DNA of 64,000 nucleotides from Branchiostoma floridae (GCF_000003815.2 NC_049991.1:2041969-2105968), one strand, 5' to 3'. Shown: positions 1 to 12,072, counted from the stretch's first letter. Notes: generated by a model from the sequence alone, not told the origin. A program made the numbers and translations.

Positions 1-2122
1 GGTTGCTACCGTCCAGCGCGGCACGGTGAATTATGCCATGACCGCCATCCGCCCAGTACAAAAGTCTGTGGAAATAAGTCCAGCAAACAAAAATCTAACA
101 TCTGTAAATAGTTTCATCATGTTGGTAGATCAAATGAACAAAGTCTTAGCATGGAAGTTCTGTGTTGGTAGAATACATTATAGAAATTGCTAAACTTTCT
201 TTCCAACATTGAATTAATACAGAGACTTACCCTAAATTGTCAAACTCCGTCGACCTTGTTCACAGAATGGCCCTCTCCACTCCAGCAGTGACGTCAGGAA
301 CACCCCCTCCTGCAAAAGTGGCGTGTTCCTGACGTCACGTCCTATATTACTCACCCATTCCTGGGGTCCAGGACCAGGTTGTAAGGCCACAAGGTGGCTG
401 GTGACGTCAGAAGTGTCCTGGCGGACGATCTGTTCTTCTTTGCTACAGAGATAGTGTGAGTGTCATGGACGGACCAGTAGATATTGCCGGCAGCGTAGTC
501 CAGTGCCAGCCCCCGGGCATCTGTAAAAAAGATGCCAGGACGTGACATAACGATAAATAAGATAAAGTATTTTGAAGTACTCGCTTCTAAAATAAATCTA
601 AGTAGTTTTACAATTTTAGGACCATATGTCCGTGCACAAAATAAAGCGCTTACCAACAAGCTTTCGATCAGTCCTCTGATCCTTCTCAAGTTGAAATGAC
701 CCAGAGCCTAAGTCACACATCCGGAACGGAAGTGTGACGTCAGCAAAGGGTCAAAGGTGTTTGGAAGTCGGTATCGGCCCCCGTATCTGTTGGGTCATTT
801 CAACTTGATAAGGATCAGAGGACTGATCGAAAGCTTGTTGGTAAGCGCTTTATTTTGTGGCCGGACATATGGTCTTAAAATTGTACCATAATGTTTACTA
901 CCGTCGCAGATGAACTTAAAGTAAATATAAGGATGAAGTATAACTCACCATTGTTGGCGGTTTCTATGATGGTCTCACTGTCACTTCCATCACGATGTGC
1001 CCGTTTGATGACGTTGTCTCGAGTATCAAACCAGTACACGTAGTCGGTGAGCGGGTCATAGTCCAGAACGGTGGGCATTCCTACGTCCCCCAGTGGTAGC
1101 TGAAGAGTCGAGCCGGAAGTGATGTTCACTTGAAGAATGTTTCCTCCAGAATTGTCAGCGACCAAGAGGAACGGCTCACTGTTGTTGTGGTGGACATGTT
1201 TTCCTAATGGGTTGAGGAAGATACAGTATTGAACAATACAAGAGTTTGTAAAGGATTGCACCATCATGTCGAGTATCTAGACTTCCCCGTATATTATGTG
1301 AAGTCGTAGTTCATGACTTTGTCACTAGATGTCGTCTGCTACTTTTATATTTGTGCTTAATCGTTGATATTACACTTTTGATATCATATATGTCTATATA
1401 TACATATATTGGGTGGTAATAGACAATATGAAGCAATACTTGATATCTATTTTAGGTTTAAGAGAAAATTATGAGTTTTTAGTTAATTGCTTTGAATCGA
1501 CGTCCGGATCAGATGCTATGTTCTGTGCAAAGACGAATCGAGGGCGTACGTGACACATACAATTATGTGTTAATCTATATGATAGCTTTTAACCATGTAC
1601 ACGCCATATAACGAATTGTAATAACATCGCTGCACATGTACGCGTGAATAAATTCCAGTCCAGCATCAGAAGGTATTATATTACCGGCCATCAAATATTA
1701 ATGTGTTAACGTGTTAAACTAAGCCCTTTATGCCTCCACACCCAAGCCAGTAAAACGATGTTCTTACCAAAACATTTTGACAATTTCTCCGTATATGACA
1801 TGGCTCTGAGCGCATGTATGTGTGTATGCGTGCGTGTGCGTGTTTATATGTATATGTGTGTGCATGCGTGTGTGCCGAGTGTGTGTGTGTGCGTGTGTTT
1901 GTATGTACCTGTGCGTGTTTGTGCTTTTATGTGTATATGTGCATGTGTACGTGTGTGTGTTTATGTATATACATATATGTGTGTGTGTGTGTGCGCGCGT
2001 GTGTGTGCCTGTGTGCGCGCGTATGTCTGTATCTATGCGTGCGTGTATTTGTGTGTGTGTATGGTTGCATATATCTGTGTGTGTGTTTTTCTATGGAATA
2101 TGCACGTGCACGTGCATGTGTA

Positions 2123-2163
<41 letters not shown>

Positions 2164-2216
2164 CTGTGTGTATATATGTGTGTGTGTGCGTTTGTGTGTG
2201 TGCTTGTGTGTATGTG

Positions 2217-2252
<36 letters not shown>

Positions 2253-2448
2253 CGTGTGTGTGTGTTTGTGTGTCCGCGCGCGTGTGTGGGGTTGTGTGTG
2301 TATGTGCAGCAAAGAAAGCCTTAGCGCTTTTGTCTACCTAAAACTGAAACAAAACATAAGATTATCGCAGGTGTTACTTACCTCCCTCGGTAAAGATCAA
2401 GCAGGCGAAGAGCACGACATGGACGAAGACCAGCCGTAAAACAGCCAT
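1..2448 (-). CDS. LDL-receptor class B (YWTD) repeat protein, N-terminal part (partial)
   Basis: Four exons are read on the minus strand: 2382-2448, 949-1203, 355-520 and 65 down to the window edge. Exon 1 begins at ATG 2448 and encodes a signal peptide ([19 protein letters not shown], then TEG) before a GTAAGT donor. The exon phases (1, 1, 2) join cleanly. The following exons give three successive beta-propeller repeats with the usual LDxxxxxxYW pattern: [34 protein letters not shown] and [19 protein letters not shown]-receptor class B repeats form six-bladed propellers in secreted or cell-surface receptors. A propeller starting directly after the signal peptide recalls LRP5/6-like proteins, but no EGF or LDL-A module is visible because the gene continues left of the window. 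Intron 1 (1204-2381) holds the TG-rich microsatellite, and intron 2 (521-948) holds a long palindrome. Confidence 0.8.
608..885. repeat. Large inverted repeat (head-to-head dimer) in intron of the YWTD gene
   Basis: Sequence 608-700 (with CATATGTCCG, AAGCGCTTACCAACAAGC and GATCAGTCC) returns as its reverse complement at 789-885, leaving a loop of about 90 bp. Each arm is about 95 bp. Each arm contains a short hairpin, GATCAG-AGGA-CTGATC, preceded by TTGA(T/G)AAG and followed by GAAAGC. This arrangement suggests two retroelement ends joined head to head. Confidence 0.7.
1816..2305. repeat. TG-rich microsatellite with internal (TA)n and (TC)n blocks
   Basis: About 490 bp of degenerate (TG)n/(TGTGCG)n is interrupted by a pure (TA)n block near 2127-2152 and a (TC)n block near 2220-2247. 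Every frame here gives low-complexity Cys/Val or Thr/His peptides, which are not genes. It lies inside intron 1 of the YWTD gene. Confidence 0.95.
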
Positions 2449-2875
2449 GTTGTTCCAGCCTGTTTTCCGGCAAAATGACTCCGACACAGAAATGCTGACC
2501 ATGAAAAAGCGATGCTCCTGCCGTACACGCATTCACCGGTGCCTTGAACTATTCGTCGGTACCCGACTCCTTATTTTCTTGTCCTACCACGAACAGAGTT
2601 AGCTGTCCTTTTTTGAAAAATAAAAACAAACACCAACTAGAAAATACAAAAAAATGGAAACAATTGAGAAAGCTTCGGCCTAAGCTGAGAGCCACTCGAT
2701 TCCACCGAAGCTGACTTCTCTATGTCTTAGCCACAACCAAGGAGGCGCTCAAGAAAAACGACGTACGTCTTCCTACAACAGGTCTAGTTAGAAGAACTGT
2801 CCATAGTATATCTACGGAGTGCCACAATTGCAAATGAGAAGAGAGCTAAAAATAATCCTTCGACGAGGAAAGATA
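2449..2875. other. 5' flank of the YWTD gene
   Basis: This stretch should hold the 5' UTR and promoter of the minus-strand YWTD gene. No clear TATA box, CpG-rich core or ORF is visible. It ends at the CACTA-like terminus. Confidence 0.4.
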
Positions 2876-5191
2876 CACTACAAAAAATCTTTTTTTCTTA
2901 TTTTTCTTGTTTTCTTGTTTTTTCTTACGGAGAGAAAACGTTTCTTGTATAAAGAAAGGTTGAGAAAAATCAAGAAACCTCCTATAAAACCTTTGTATGC
3001 TAATTCCTACACAAAGATTTTTATTCTTGTTTTTCTTAAGTGAAGAAAATCTTTCTCATATAATGATCATTGAGCAAGAATGTTCAAGAAATTAAAGTAA
3101 ATCTTTCTTTTCCAGTCTTTACACAAGATTTGCTTCTTGTTTGTTCAAATGGAAAATATTGCAGAATCTATCCTGAAGAATATTATTCTTGTCAAATACC
3201 AGTTTTATCTTTAGGATTTGTTTTTACCAGAATAACATTCTTGAACTTTCTTGTTGTCTCACTGTAGAAAGTCTGACAAACATAATTCTTGTTTTTTTTT
3301 TTCATCACTTTCTTGACCAAATACTGTTCAACAAAGAAAAGTTAAAAAAGAAAATCAAGAAATTGCAAAACAACTTATAACTAGCATGAAATTCTTAAAT
3401 GTTCTTGTAATCTTTATCCATAAAGTTTAAGAAAGACGTTTCTTGTTTTTCTTGATGATATGTAAGAAGATATTAGCATATTTTTCTGAACTCACTTGAC
3501 TGAATACTAATAAGAAAAACAAGAAATTATAAAACAAGCTATGACTAGCATAATATTCTTGAATGTTACTATGTTTCTTATCAAGAAAATTTAAGAAAGA
3601 TGATTCTCGTTTTTCTTTATAAATGATATAATATTCAATGAAAACAATAAAAGTATAATTTTCTCCTTATATTCTTGACAACACTACGTTTAAACAATTG
3701 GAGCATCAAGATACGAGAAATAACTTAGAACTAGAATAATTTTATTTTGTTTTCCCAATACGAGAGTTTAAGAAAGACTTTCTTGCAGTAAGATATCTTC
3801 CTTTTGCTAAGGATCATGGGAAATTACTCCCATCATCCTTTGCTGCTAATTTGAACTGGGAGTCACAGTTGCAAGTCACACTCATCTCCAGCTCTGTAGT
3901 TTTCTGTCTCAGATGTCCATTAGTTCTTATATTAACAGGGAACGAATAGGATGTGTTTCGTAATGACGATTTTCTGCACCATGTGGGACCTTGTTTACAA
4001 CGTGGCTAGCTTTTTTAGAGTTCCAAAATGCTACCGAAGCCAAGGCCAAGCCGGATGCCCCCCTCCCCCATGCAGGTATGTTAGCCATCTTACTTGGAAT
4101 ACGATTTCCAAAGCTACTATGTCTGTAGATGTATATCATAAAACCAAACAGTTATTACAGAATATGTAAGTAAAGTGAATGAAATTCTGCAAAATACTAA
4201 GAATTGACAATAATATTTGCAAGGAAGGAAATGTATAGAGATGTTGGCCTTTACAGGGGGAGGGGGGCGACATAAGGATTGATGATCATTCATGGTCTTT
4301 GTGTGTTGTTCTAGGCTCAGTAACCTGCTGGTATACAAGGAGGATGTTCCCATCTCAACTTTGGAGAGGCCTTTAACAAGTCGAAGTCTTCATTATACTT
4401 ACAACAACAGCAACATTGTAGCTCTAATGGTTTTATATGGACAATTAGTTATAGTTGCATGGCTGCAGTACAGTACTGTATCAGGAAAAATTTCAATATT
4501 AAAGAAAGCGTAGATACAAAATGGTTGATTTTTGCATTCTTTGTTGGTAAGGAATGAGTAATAGAGGAAAACACCACAAAACTTGTATGAACCATATTGA
4601 TGATAATAAATATGATTGGCATGTATTGACATAACTGTCAAAGTGTCAACATTGAGTTGTTTGTACACTTTATATAAGAATGTTAATCTTAATATAAGAA
4701 ACTGATTCTAGGTTTGTAGTTGCAAGAAATTTAGTCTTGAAGACAGAATGGTATTGCAGGCACAAGAAATCTCAATCTCCATGCAAGAAAGTGATTCTTG
4801 ATGTACTAGATATAAGAAAATCACTCTTGGAGACAGAAAGTAAATCCTCATACAAGAACCTCAATCTTCATGCAAGAAAGTCGTTTCTGGTGTAAGAAAT
4901 TCAGCCTTAGAGACAGAAAGGTATTCCTGGAACAAGAACCTCATTCTTGATATAAGAAATTCATTCTTCAGCATGCATGTATTAGAAATAGATTCTGACC
5001 ACAAGAAAACTATTCTAGAAGTTCTGGTCCATTAGTGATAAGAAAAAAATTCTTAGCACAAGAAAAATATGGGTTTCTTGAATTTTCTCAAAACAGGGAT
5101 TCTTGTATACAGAATAATATTCTTGCTGCAAGGTCAGTTTTCTTTGTTCAAGAAAAAACAAGAAAGATAAGAAAATTCATTTTTTGTAGTG
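2876..5191. mobile_element. CACTA/EnSpm-like non-autonomous DNA transposon with motif-dense subterminal arms
   Basis: The left end reads CACTACAAAAAAT followed by TTTCTTATTTTTCTTG. The right end (reverse complement) reads CACTACAAAAAATG followed by TTTTCTTATCTTTCTTG, so the terminal inverted repeats are about 45 bp. TA lies just outside both ends; a clean 3-bp target duplication is not visible. The left arm (2880-3790) is packed with TTTCTTG and the right arm (4690-5190) with CAAGAAA, which are opposite orientations of one motif. CACTA elements are known for CACTA termini and repeated subterminal transposase-binding motifs. The middle (3800-4680) shows no transposase ORF, so the copy is non-autonomous. 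Confidence 0.65.
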
Positions 5192-5720
5192 TAGGGTGAG
5201 ACCATTACAACGATGGGTAGGAAACATCTCCAGAATAGGGAGTAAAAACTGACCAATGACGCTTCGTTATTGATAATTTCTCCAGACACTTGAGCTGTTT
5301 GCAACTAACTGTTGTTTCGGAAATGATCTTAATAACCATTCTGATTTTATAGTATAATATCAAATGTCTTCATCAACCCTCAACAGAACTAGCTCACTTC
5401 AAGGACAAAGCTTTTGTTGCTGCTATTATACAATAATTGGTGGCAACCCAAACAAATAAACACGCCAGATAATTTGACAACAACTTGTTTATTGTCACTT
5501 CTAACTTTTTTCCTCTGCATATTTTACTGATACAACCCGTTGAGTGCACCTTTATGAAAGTATGTTACAAGAAATATCTAAATTGTCACATGCATAGATG
5601 TATTCAATAGTTTTGTCACATGTAGGATATATAGCAGCAAAACGGGTACCATAAAAAGACATTAGTCTAATTAGGAAAATACGTCGATGTAGGTTAGACA
5701 TCCAGGTAATAAGATACACC
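5192..5720. other. Intergenic, nothing recognised
   Basis: AT-rich sequence without a convincing ORF, repeat boundary or RNA gene. The short ORFs on both strands show no family features. Confidence 0.4.
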
Positions 5721-5796
5721 AAAAAGTAGTTACTCAAGCAACTGGATAGGGTCAGATTTCCAAAACCATATCCAGTTGCTTGAGTAACTACTTTTT
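5721..5796. repeat. Perfect long hairpin, 27-bp arms
   Basis: AAAAAGTAGTTACTCAAGCA continues to 5747 and returns as its exact reverse complement at 5770-5796, with a 22-bp loop. It looks like a small head-to-head dimer of a dispersed repeat. Confidence 0.8.
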
Positions 5797-5951
5797 GTGT
5801 AATTAGGAAAATGATTACATTTGAAATATTTATGACCAAGGGTTACAGAGCACAATGCTGGGTTCTCACCTTCAATGGATAGATGCGCATGGGTGCATAA
5901 CATTGTCACATTGTATTAGAGAGTCATTTGTGGCCAGGTGAAATTCTGTTA

Positions 5952-6355
5952 GGCCATGTTGATTATATGGATGACATCCTATGGGAATCCTAAAACTGAT
6001 GCGAGCGTGCGAATAAAAAAAAATGTTTGACCGAAAAAAAACACCGTTACATTCATTATGAAATCTGAAAGTCTGGAAGGCTAAACAAGTGACAAACGCA
6101 ATCAAATGCTGGACAATATTTTGTCATTTATGTTTTTACAGTCTTTTTCTTTGACATTATAATTGATGTTGACATTATGTATATTTTTCCCGATATATTG
6201 ATGTATACATTTTTTTAAAATCTGCGGCATGTATTTGTTCATTTTACAGCCGCTACGACTCAAAGGATGGCGGAAAACTTTTTTTTATGATTTTGGAAAC
6301 GGCCGAAAATTGATGCGCGCGCGGATGGCATCCAGATAATCAAATCAACATGGCT
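5952..6355. mobile_element. PIF/Harbinger-like MITE, TTA target duplication
   Basis: The terminal inverted repeats start GGCCATGTTGATT on the left and AGCCATGTTGATTTGATTAT on the right (reverse complement). They extend into ATGGATGACATCC / CTGGATGCCATCC and GATGCG blocks. TTA flanks both sides (5949-5951 and 6356-6358). A 3-bp TWA duplication is characteristic of PIF/Harbinger. There is no coding capacity (404 bp). Confidence 0.7.
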
Positions 6356-7151
6356 TTAGTATGCGTTACAATGGCTTTGTTCACACACTCGTTTTTAAGA
6401 CGACCATCAGTAAACTCCGCCTGTGTCCCACTCAAAGCGAATTTTTGGTGACGCCTCATGGAAGAACCTAACAGTATAGTGTGCGCTTGTCATACAGTGT
6501 GGGATAGTGAAAGTGATACTCTAGCTAGATTAGTAGAGAACATCTGGATTTTTTGGCTCCTTATCAACCAGAGGTTACAGATGACAGAGTAATCCATAAA
6601 TCCTTGGAAGTTTGGGGGCAGTGATAATAACTTTATTGCACAACAATTGTACAAGGTACAAAGTATAGCTTATATGTGACAGGGACGGTTTTCAGGTGAA
6701 AAATGCGCGCAACCCTCTGCCGTAAAGTGAAAGTAACTTTTGATTGCTCGGTCGCACTACTATGAAACTTCACACAGTTTCAGTACTGCTTGAAACACAT
6801 TGAATACTTGTGATTTTGTTTTTCTACATACCGGATTTTGGGTTAGAAATACACATTTTGGCTAAAAAAAGTAGTGTTTATTTCATGGGTCTACGCCCAG
6901 CTGGAAACAAGACCTCCGATCATGATATTCTAAAGGATGAAAGCCTACCTCATACTTATCATTTTTATCCAAGGGGATTTTGTTTGTAATTTGGATTACA
7001 TTGTTTTTTTTTTTTTGCGTAGCGTTCATGTAAGCCATCACGAAATGGCTTTAGGGCCTGTAAGATCATTCTTGGTCGCTCTTTCAGTTCCTAAAGTTCA
7101 GCGCTACTGATTTGTAAACTAGAACCTCTGCATGTAAGGCGTAAAGCTCTC
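6356..7151. other. Intergenic, degraded repeats
   Basis: No gene is recognised. The last part (about 7040-7151) may be the frame-broken upstream portion of the LINE fragment that follows. Confidence 0.35.
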
Positions 7152-7328
7152 TGCCTGAAGTATGCCAGATCTATTGTTCACTCTGAGGTTTTCAACAGCT
7201 GGCTACCCCCACGCCGCTCTGAGGCACATGGTAGGGACCTAAGAAACTTCAGCCAGTTTAAGTGCCGAACATCGCGTTTTAGAAATACCACGCTGCCATA
7301 TAGTATCGATCTGTTAAACTCACATTAG
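7152..7328 (+). pseudogene. LINE reverse transcriptase C-terminal fragment
   Basis: An open frame ending in TAG at 7326 encodes a typical LINE C-terminal tail, including RSIVHSEVFNSWLPPRRSEA and then NTTLPYSIDLLN. Such tails lie downstream of the reverse transcriptase domain in CR1-like and related non-LTR elements. The frame is broken upstream. The following sequence to about 7600, ending in AAATAAATAAA, is probably its 3' UTR. Confidence 0.6.
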
Positions 7329-7799
7329 ACTTTGAAGTGTCACATTTTAATCATTCAGAATGAGATCGATTTTATAATTGACATAGATATATATCTACCT
7401 GATGGTGTGCAGATCCACACTTTTAAATTGTAAATGTGTAGTAGAAATTGTGATAAGTATATTTAGATTAATCCACTTAGGCAAGACATTCCATTGTTTT
7501 AGTCCTAAGCGCCAGCCTCACCTGTAGAATGTACGAGGCAATTTAGTCCTCGGACTATAATCTTGTACATGACATTGTGTGTTTAAATAAATAAACCAGT
7601 TCTCTCAAATCGCCGACAAATAAAGCCAGGGGTGCTTGACAATTTCGGGCCCTGTGCCCGATCGCGCTGTCCTCGTGATAGCCATCGTGTCACGAAATTG
7701 ATGGCAAACAGCGCGTAAAAACTTGGCACAGTCTTCGTGCAAGCCAGTCATGAAATCGCCGTGAGATGCAGGCAGGTGCGCGGCGTATCAGGCGACCCA

Positions 7800-8572
7800 C
7801 GCCTGCATGACGTGGTAAGGTGTTGACTTGTGGTAAAACAGGACTGAGACGGGCTACGGCAAACGCCACTCTTGTGGCCCGCTGTGGTAAGGTGTGGTTC
7901 TGCGGTAAAACAGGATTGAGACGGGCTACGGCAAACGCAACACTCCTGTACGGGGCCTGGTAGCTAGTGGTCCACTGTGGTAAGGTGTGGTTCTGCGGTA
8001 AAACAGGATTGAGACGGGCTACGGCAAACGCAACACTCCTGTACGGGGCGTGGTAGCTAGTGGTCCGCTGTGGTAAGGTGTGGTTCTGCGGTAAAACAAG
8101 ACTAAGACAGGCTACGGCAAATGCAACACTCCTGTACGGGGCGTGGTAGCTAGTGGTCCACTGTGGTAAGGTGTGGTTCTGCGGTAAAACAGGATTGAGA
8201 CTGGCTACGGCAAACGCAACACTCCTGTACGGGGCGTGGTAGCTAGTGGTCCGCTGTGGTAAGGTGTAGTTCTGCGGTAAAACAGGATTGAAACGGCCTA
8301 CGGCAAACGCAACACTCCTGTACGGGGTACCGGTGTGGTATCTAGTGGTCCGCTGTGGTAAGGTGTGGTTCTGCGGTAAAACAGGACTGATACAGGCTAC
8401 GGCAAACGCAACACTCCTCTACGGGGAGTGGTAGCTAGTGGTCCGCTGTGGTAAGGTGTGGTTCTGCGGTAAACAGGACTGAGACGGGCTACGGCAAACG
8501 CAACACTCCTGTACGTGGCGTGGTAGCTAGTGGTCTGCTGTGGTAAGGTGTGGTTCTGCGGTAAAAGCGGAA
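7800..8572. repeat. 93-bp tandem minisatellite, about 8 units
   Basis: CACTCCTGTACGGGGCGTGG recurs at 7941, 8034, 8127, 8220, 8313, 8412 and 8504, a 93-bp period with one 99-bp and one 92-bp unit. Each unit also contains GTAAGGTGTGGTTCTGCGG and GGCTACGGCAAACGCAAC. Units are about 90-95% alike. Confidence 0.92.
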
Positions 8573-9601
8573 TATCGTGGCGAAGACTAGTTTTATTCGG
8601 ACCTGTAGCGCTCTATCCCCACTCGTCTCAACTTCTCCATCCCTGGTAGAGATCTAGAGCGCACGTTGGGGGATTGAATTTCTGCTATCTACTTCGTGGT
8701 AGTCTGGTAACCATATCATCGGGAGCCTTTTCCCATCTTTACGGTGATGAGAGCGGGCCCACCCGTCCAGCTGATTAGCGCGCGCCGGGGTTGTTTTCTA
8801 CGGGCTTGGATTCAGTTACCACGCTCCCGGCAGCGGAAACTCTAAAGGCCGGCTTAAAACAACCAGCGGCGAAATCTTGTAAGGGCAGACAGAAACAAGT
8901 CGATCTGGCTCACGTGAAGTGGCCAAATCCCCCAGATCTTTAACGGGGGTGGGGGAATAGTTTTAATATGAAGATATTGTCTGCTGTTCTGTGATTTTTC
9001 CTGCATCCTGTTTGATTTGGTTTTAATATTTCCTTTTCTCCCAGAAAAGTTGACAATATTTTGTTTAGGATCGAACTAAATAACTTTCCCAGACACTAAG
9101 ACAGATCGTCTGTTCTTCCTGATTTATGGTCATTTACGTATTGGGACAATTTACTTGAGTCTGCTAGTAGCTTTTAAACCAGTCTTGTGGAAGTATTCTT
9201 GTACGCTATTTAATAAACACTGTTGTACCCTCTACCGGGTAGTTTGCTATTAGGAAGTTGACAAGACAGCAGCCTTGGTGATCAAAGGAAATTGCACAAC
9301 CTTTCCGGTGAAGTAAGATACATTAAATCGATGCAGAAACAACGCAAATCTGATCAACGGAAGTTAGTATTACATTTGTGCCGAGTTTATGTATGTCTAT
9401 GGGTTTACATAGGCCTCTTTGGCCATCTATCGGCTTCCGACCCGTCATGACCCGACCCTACAACCCGACCCGGTCGAATTCACAGCCGTGCGGTACTTGG
9501 CGGAAGAACAACATATGCACTGGAGAGATGCCATTAAGCTAGCTATCTACTTCATAACTACAATATTGGGCTATATCGTCTTGAATGTTTTAAAATCTTG
9601 A
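8573..9601. other. Intergenic, nothing firm
   Basis: GC-rich at first (8580-8900), then AT-rich. A 60-codon ORF at 9419-9601 has one hydrophobic stretch near its end but no recognisable family or splice context. I do not call a gene. Confidence 0.4.
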
Positions 9602-9718
9602 AACAACCCGACAACCTTCTGGAACTTGCTTAGAAATCTAAAGAATGAAAAGTCAACAAACCAAGAAGACATACCAACGAATATATGGGTAGAACACTTT
9701 AAATCTCTTTACAGCAGA
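9602..9718 (+). pseudogene. LINE ORF2 linker fragment
   Basis: The frame reads NNPTTFWNLLRNLKNEKSTN and then WVEHFKSLYSR. An FW..L..L block followed by (W/F)..HF..LY is typical of the segment between endonuclease and reverse transcriptase in non-LTR retrotransposons. Only this scrap remains. Confidence 0.6.
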
Positions 9719-10120
9719 TTAAGTTTGAAAGTATCGATAGATAAACAAAACACTGTTGGTTTTGTTTAAAGTATTATTGTTTTAAAAAGAAACTCAAAAG
9801 GCCTTCAGCCCTTTTATGTTACCTTGTACCATACTTTTCATGTTTCCACCTCGACCTCCCAGCCCCAAATTTTAGCTTCTTTTCCAAATAAATTAGTCTG
9901 CCTCTTGTAGAAAAACAAAATGCCATTCGCACCACCTAATGCCACGTCGTCCCACCAAATATGGGTAAAGATATCCTCACTTCTTCAGACTTATCATGGC
10001 ACTATGTCCATATTCATGCACCTTGACGTTGGCTGCTACACTGTTCGCCTATTGTCTGCACAGTACGGTCATGTACGAGCAAGCAGAGCCGGTCCGATCC
10101 CCTTTCCCGCGCCCTGACAG

Positions 10121-10296
10121 CGGCCAAACCGGCGGGCCGCCGCCCCAACCCCCTCCTGTCCGTCAGGGTGGTTCACGCGGGCGTGTCCGCCATGGCAACG
10201 GCGCTTCTGACAAGTGGCAAGGAGACCAAGAAACGTCTACCGACACGTACGAAGAAGCCGAGGCGGTGAAACGTTATGTCACGTACACGTCTGCAG
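10121..10296 (+). pseudogene. Duplicate of the C-type lectin cytoplasmic-tail exon (relic or unused exon)
   Basis: The frame encodes GRVRHGNGASDKWQGDQETS, then DTYEEAEAVKRYVTYTSAG, ending at a GTAGC donor in phase 1. This matches the second half of the real exon at 12681-12989 (GRVRHGNGADKPQEEQETSS, then HTYEETDVKRRATYTSG). A CAG acceptor-like site lies at 10118-10120. It enters in a different phase from the real exon, so it cannot simply replace it. The flanking 9780-10090 is repeated at 24020-24310. Confidence 0.6.
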
Positions 10297-10409
10297 GTAG
10301 CAGTCGGTTCTGTAACTTGCCTTTTTTTCAGTAATACAGATATATTGCCATTTTTACAATAAGAATTAATCACTGGTACTTATGTTTTTTTTTGTTACAT
10401 ACGTTAAAC

Positions 10410-10820
10410 AATTTATGGAGATTTTCTTGCTGTACTCCAAAGTTTGTAGACTGTGCTCATTTGAGCCTGGACCACTGAAGAAGCCACATTGTTGGAACCG
10501 GTCTGTGTGACAGACTGAATAAAAGTTGTAAACGGGAACTCTGTGGCTCAGGCTGTCTTACTGAGGGGTGACTGTGGTGAGAAAGATGTCGGGTAGCGTG
10601 AGGAGCAGTTCGCTCCCGGTTATACTAGTTATCCAACCTTTGGAAACTGACCATCAAAACCACACAAGACTGAATAAATGTTGTAAACGGGAACTCTGTG
10701 GCTCCGGCTGTCTTACTGAGGGGTGACTGTGGTGAGAAAGATGTCGGTTAGCGTGAGGATCAGTCCGCTCCATATATATTAGTTATCTAACTTGGACACT
10801 GCTCAACAACACCACACGAG
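10410..10820. repeat. Dispersed repeat with an internal tandem duplication (about 159 bp x 2)
   Basis: The block GACTGAATAAAAGTTGTAAA ... GGTGACTGTGGTGAGAAAGA begins near 10509 and again near 10668. The same family occurs once at 23135-23350, including its leader ending in TGAGCCTGGACCACT. Confidence 0.8.
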
Positions 10821-11279
10821 GCAGGAAGGTGTTTGGTTTATGATGGTGTATTTGCCATTGAACTGAAAGTAGATTTGCATGGCTACATCTCAGTACAGTG
10901 TTCATTGGGTGACGGTCACGACGAGATGCTGCTCTTCAAACCCTGGTGATTTCTAAGGACTCCTGGTTCAGGTCCTCTGGATGTAGTGTCCTGAGTTGAT
11001 GAATCCAGTAGCATTCCCGTTGTAGGCGGCGTTGTCTTGTGGTGTCTTCATTTCCTGTGTACATCACAGTACAGTATTACGTGTTCTGCCCAAAACTGTG
11101 TTCCACTCAAAGCGACACATTCCTCATAAACGCGCCCGGGCACAGCTTAGCCCTATTCTACAAAGACAGATTTGTCATGTTTGCTCCTCCATCAGGAAAT
11201 CGTCCTGCTTCAAAATATGCTGTAACAACTAGGCAATAAAACGGCTCTATTCGGCGCCCAGGGTTATATTGTATCAATA

Positions 11280-11990
11280 AGTAATACACACGGAAAATAT
11301 CAGACGAAGAAAAAAAAAGAACATAATTTTTCTCCTGTGGATGCATACATGAATGAATTCAATATATCATGAGCTTTACTCAGAACCTTCTTTTTTTTTT
11401 CTTACAGGTGCACAAACATCAAGAAATCAGTATATCTGATACTGTTTGAAACATGATCAGAAAGGTAAATGTCTTTGAACGCTGTTTCAATCTTTCAAAC
11501 AAACAAAGAAGAATATTACGTGTGTATTTGATTTGTCTGAGAAAACGTACACTGTTTCCACTCACTCAATATGATTTTATTTCATCTTTGGTTTCCAATT
11601 TCCTCATTTTCTACATTGTGTTTCAGACCCCGCCTTAAGAAAATCTATAAATGTATGCCTTAACGCAAAAATCGCATGTGTGTTGACTGGCAACATGAGA
11701 CAAAACCGGAAAATATCAGACGGAGAAAAAAGAGTTAAATTGTTTTTGTCTTATGTGTGTATACAACCGAAAAACAACCTTCTGGTCACAGTTCCTTGAT
11801 ATATCTGATAGTTTTCCAAACAAAAGGCAGGATATCTTTGAATGTTGTTGTCGATATCCCCTTTCAATATGTAACAAACAAAGAAAGGAGAAGATTACTA
11901 GTATATCTGATTTGTCTCCACCAACAAAAGTGCGTCGTTTGCCCGCCAGCGACTCAAAATTATTTTTATTCACCATTAGTTTCCTATTTA
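11280..11990. repeat. Internally duplicated sequence, third copy at 24590-24740
   Basis: 11290-11610 and 11700-11960 share GGAAAATATCAGACG, ATATCTGAT, CAAACAAAGAA and GATTTGTCT blocks in the same order. A third version lies at 24590-24740 beside other lectin-gene duplicates. It is noncoding. Confidence 0.65.
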
Positions 11991-12072
11991 TTCAATATTC
12001 ACATTTTGTTTCGTATGACGTCTGACGCAGGGCGTATATTTCTTGCTGTGCAGAAACCTGACAAGTCGCACT

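Noticed and set aside
1758-2439. Long open frames over 1.8-2.4 kb
   Set aside because: They are translations of a TG/CG/TA microsatellite (Cys-Val runs) within an intron.
9996-10334. Separate 112-aa gene upstream of the lectin
   Set aside because: The first part matches noncoding duplicated flank at 24020-24310; only the last part is a lectin-tail exon relic.
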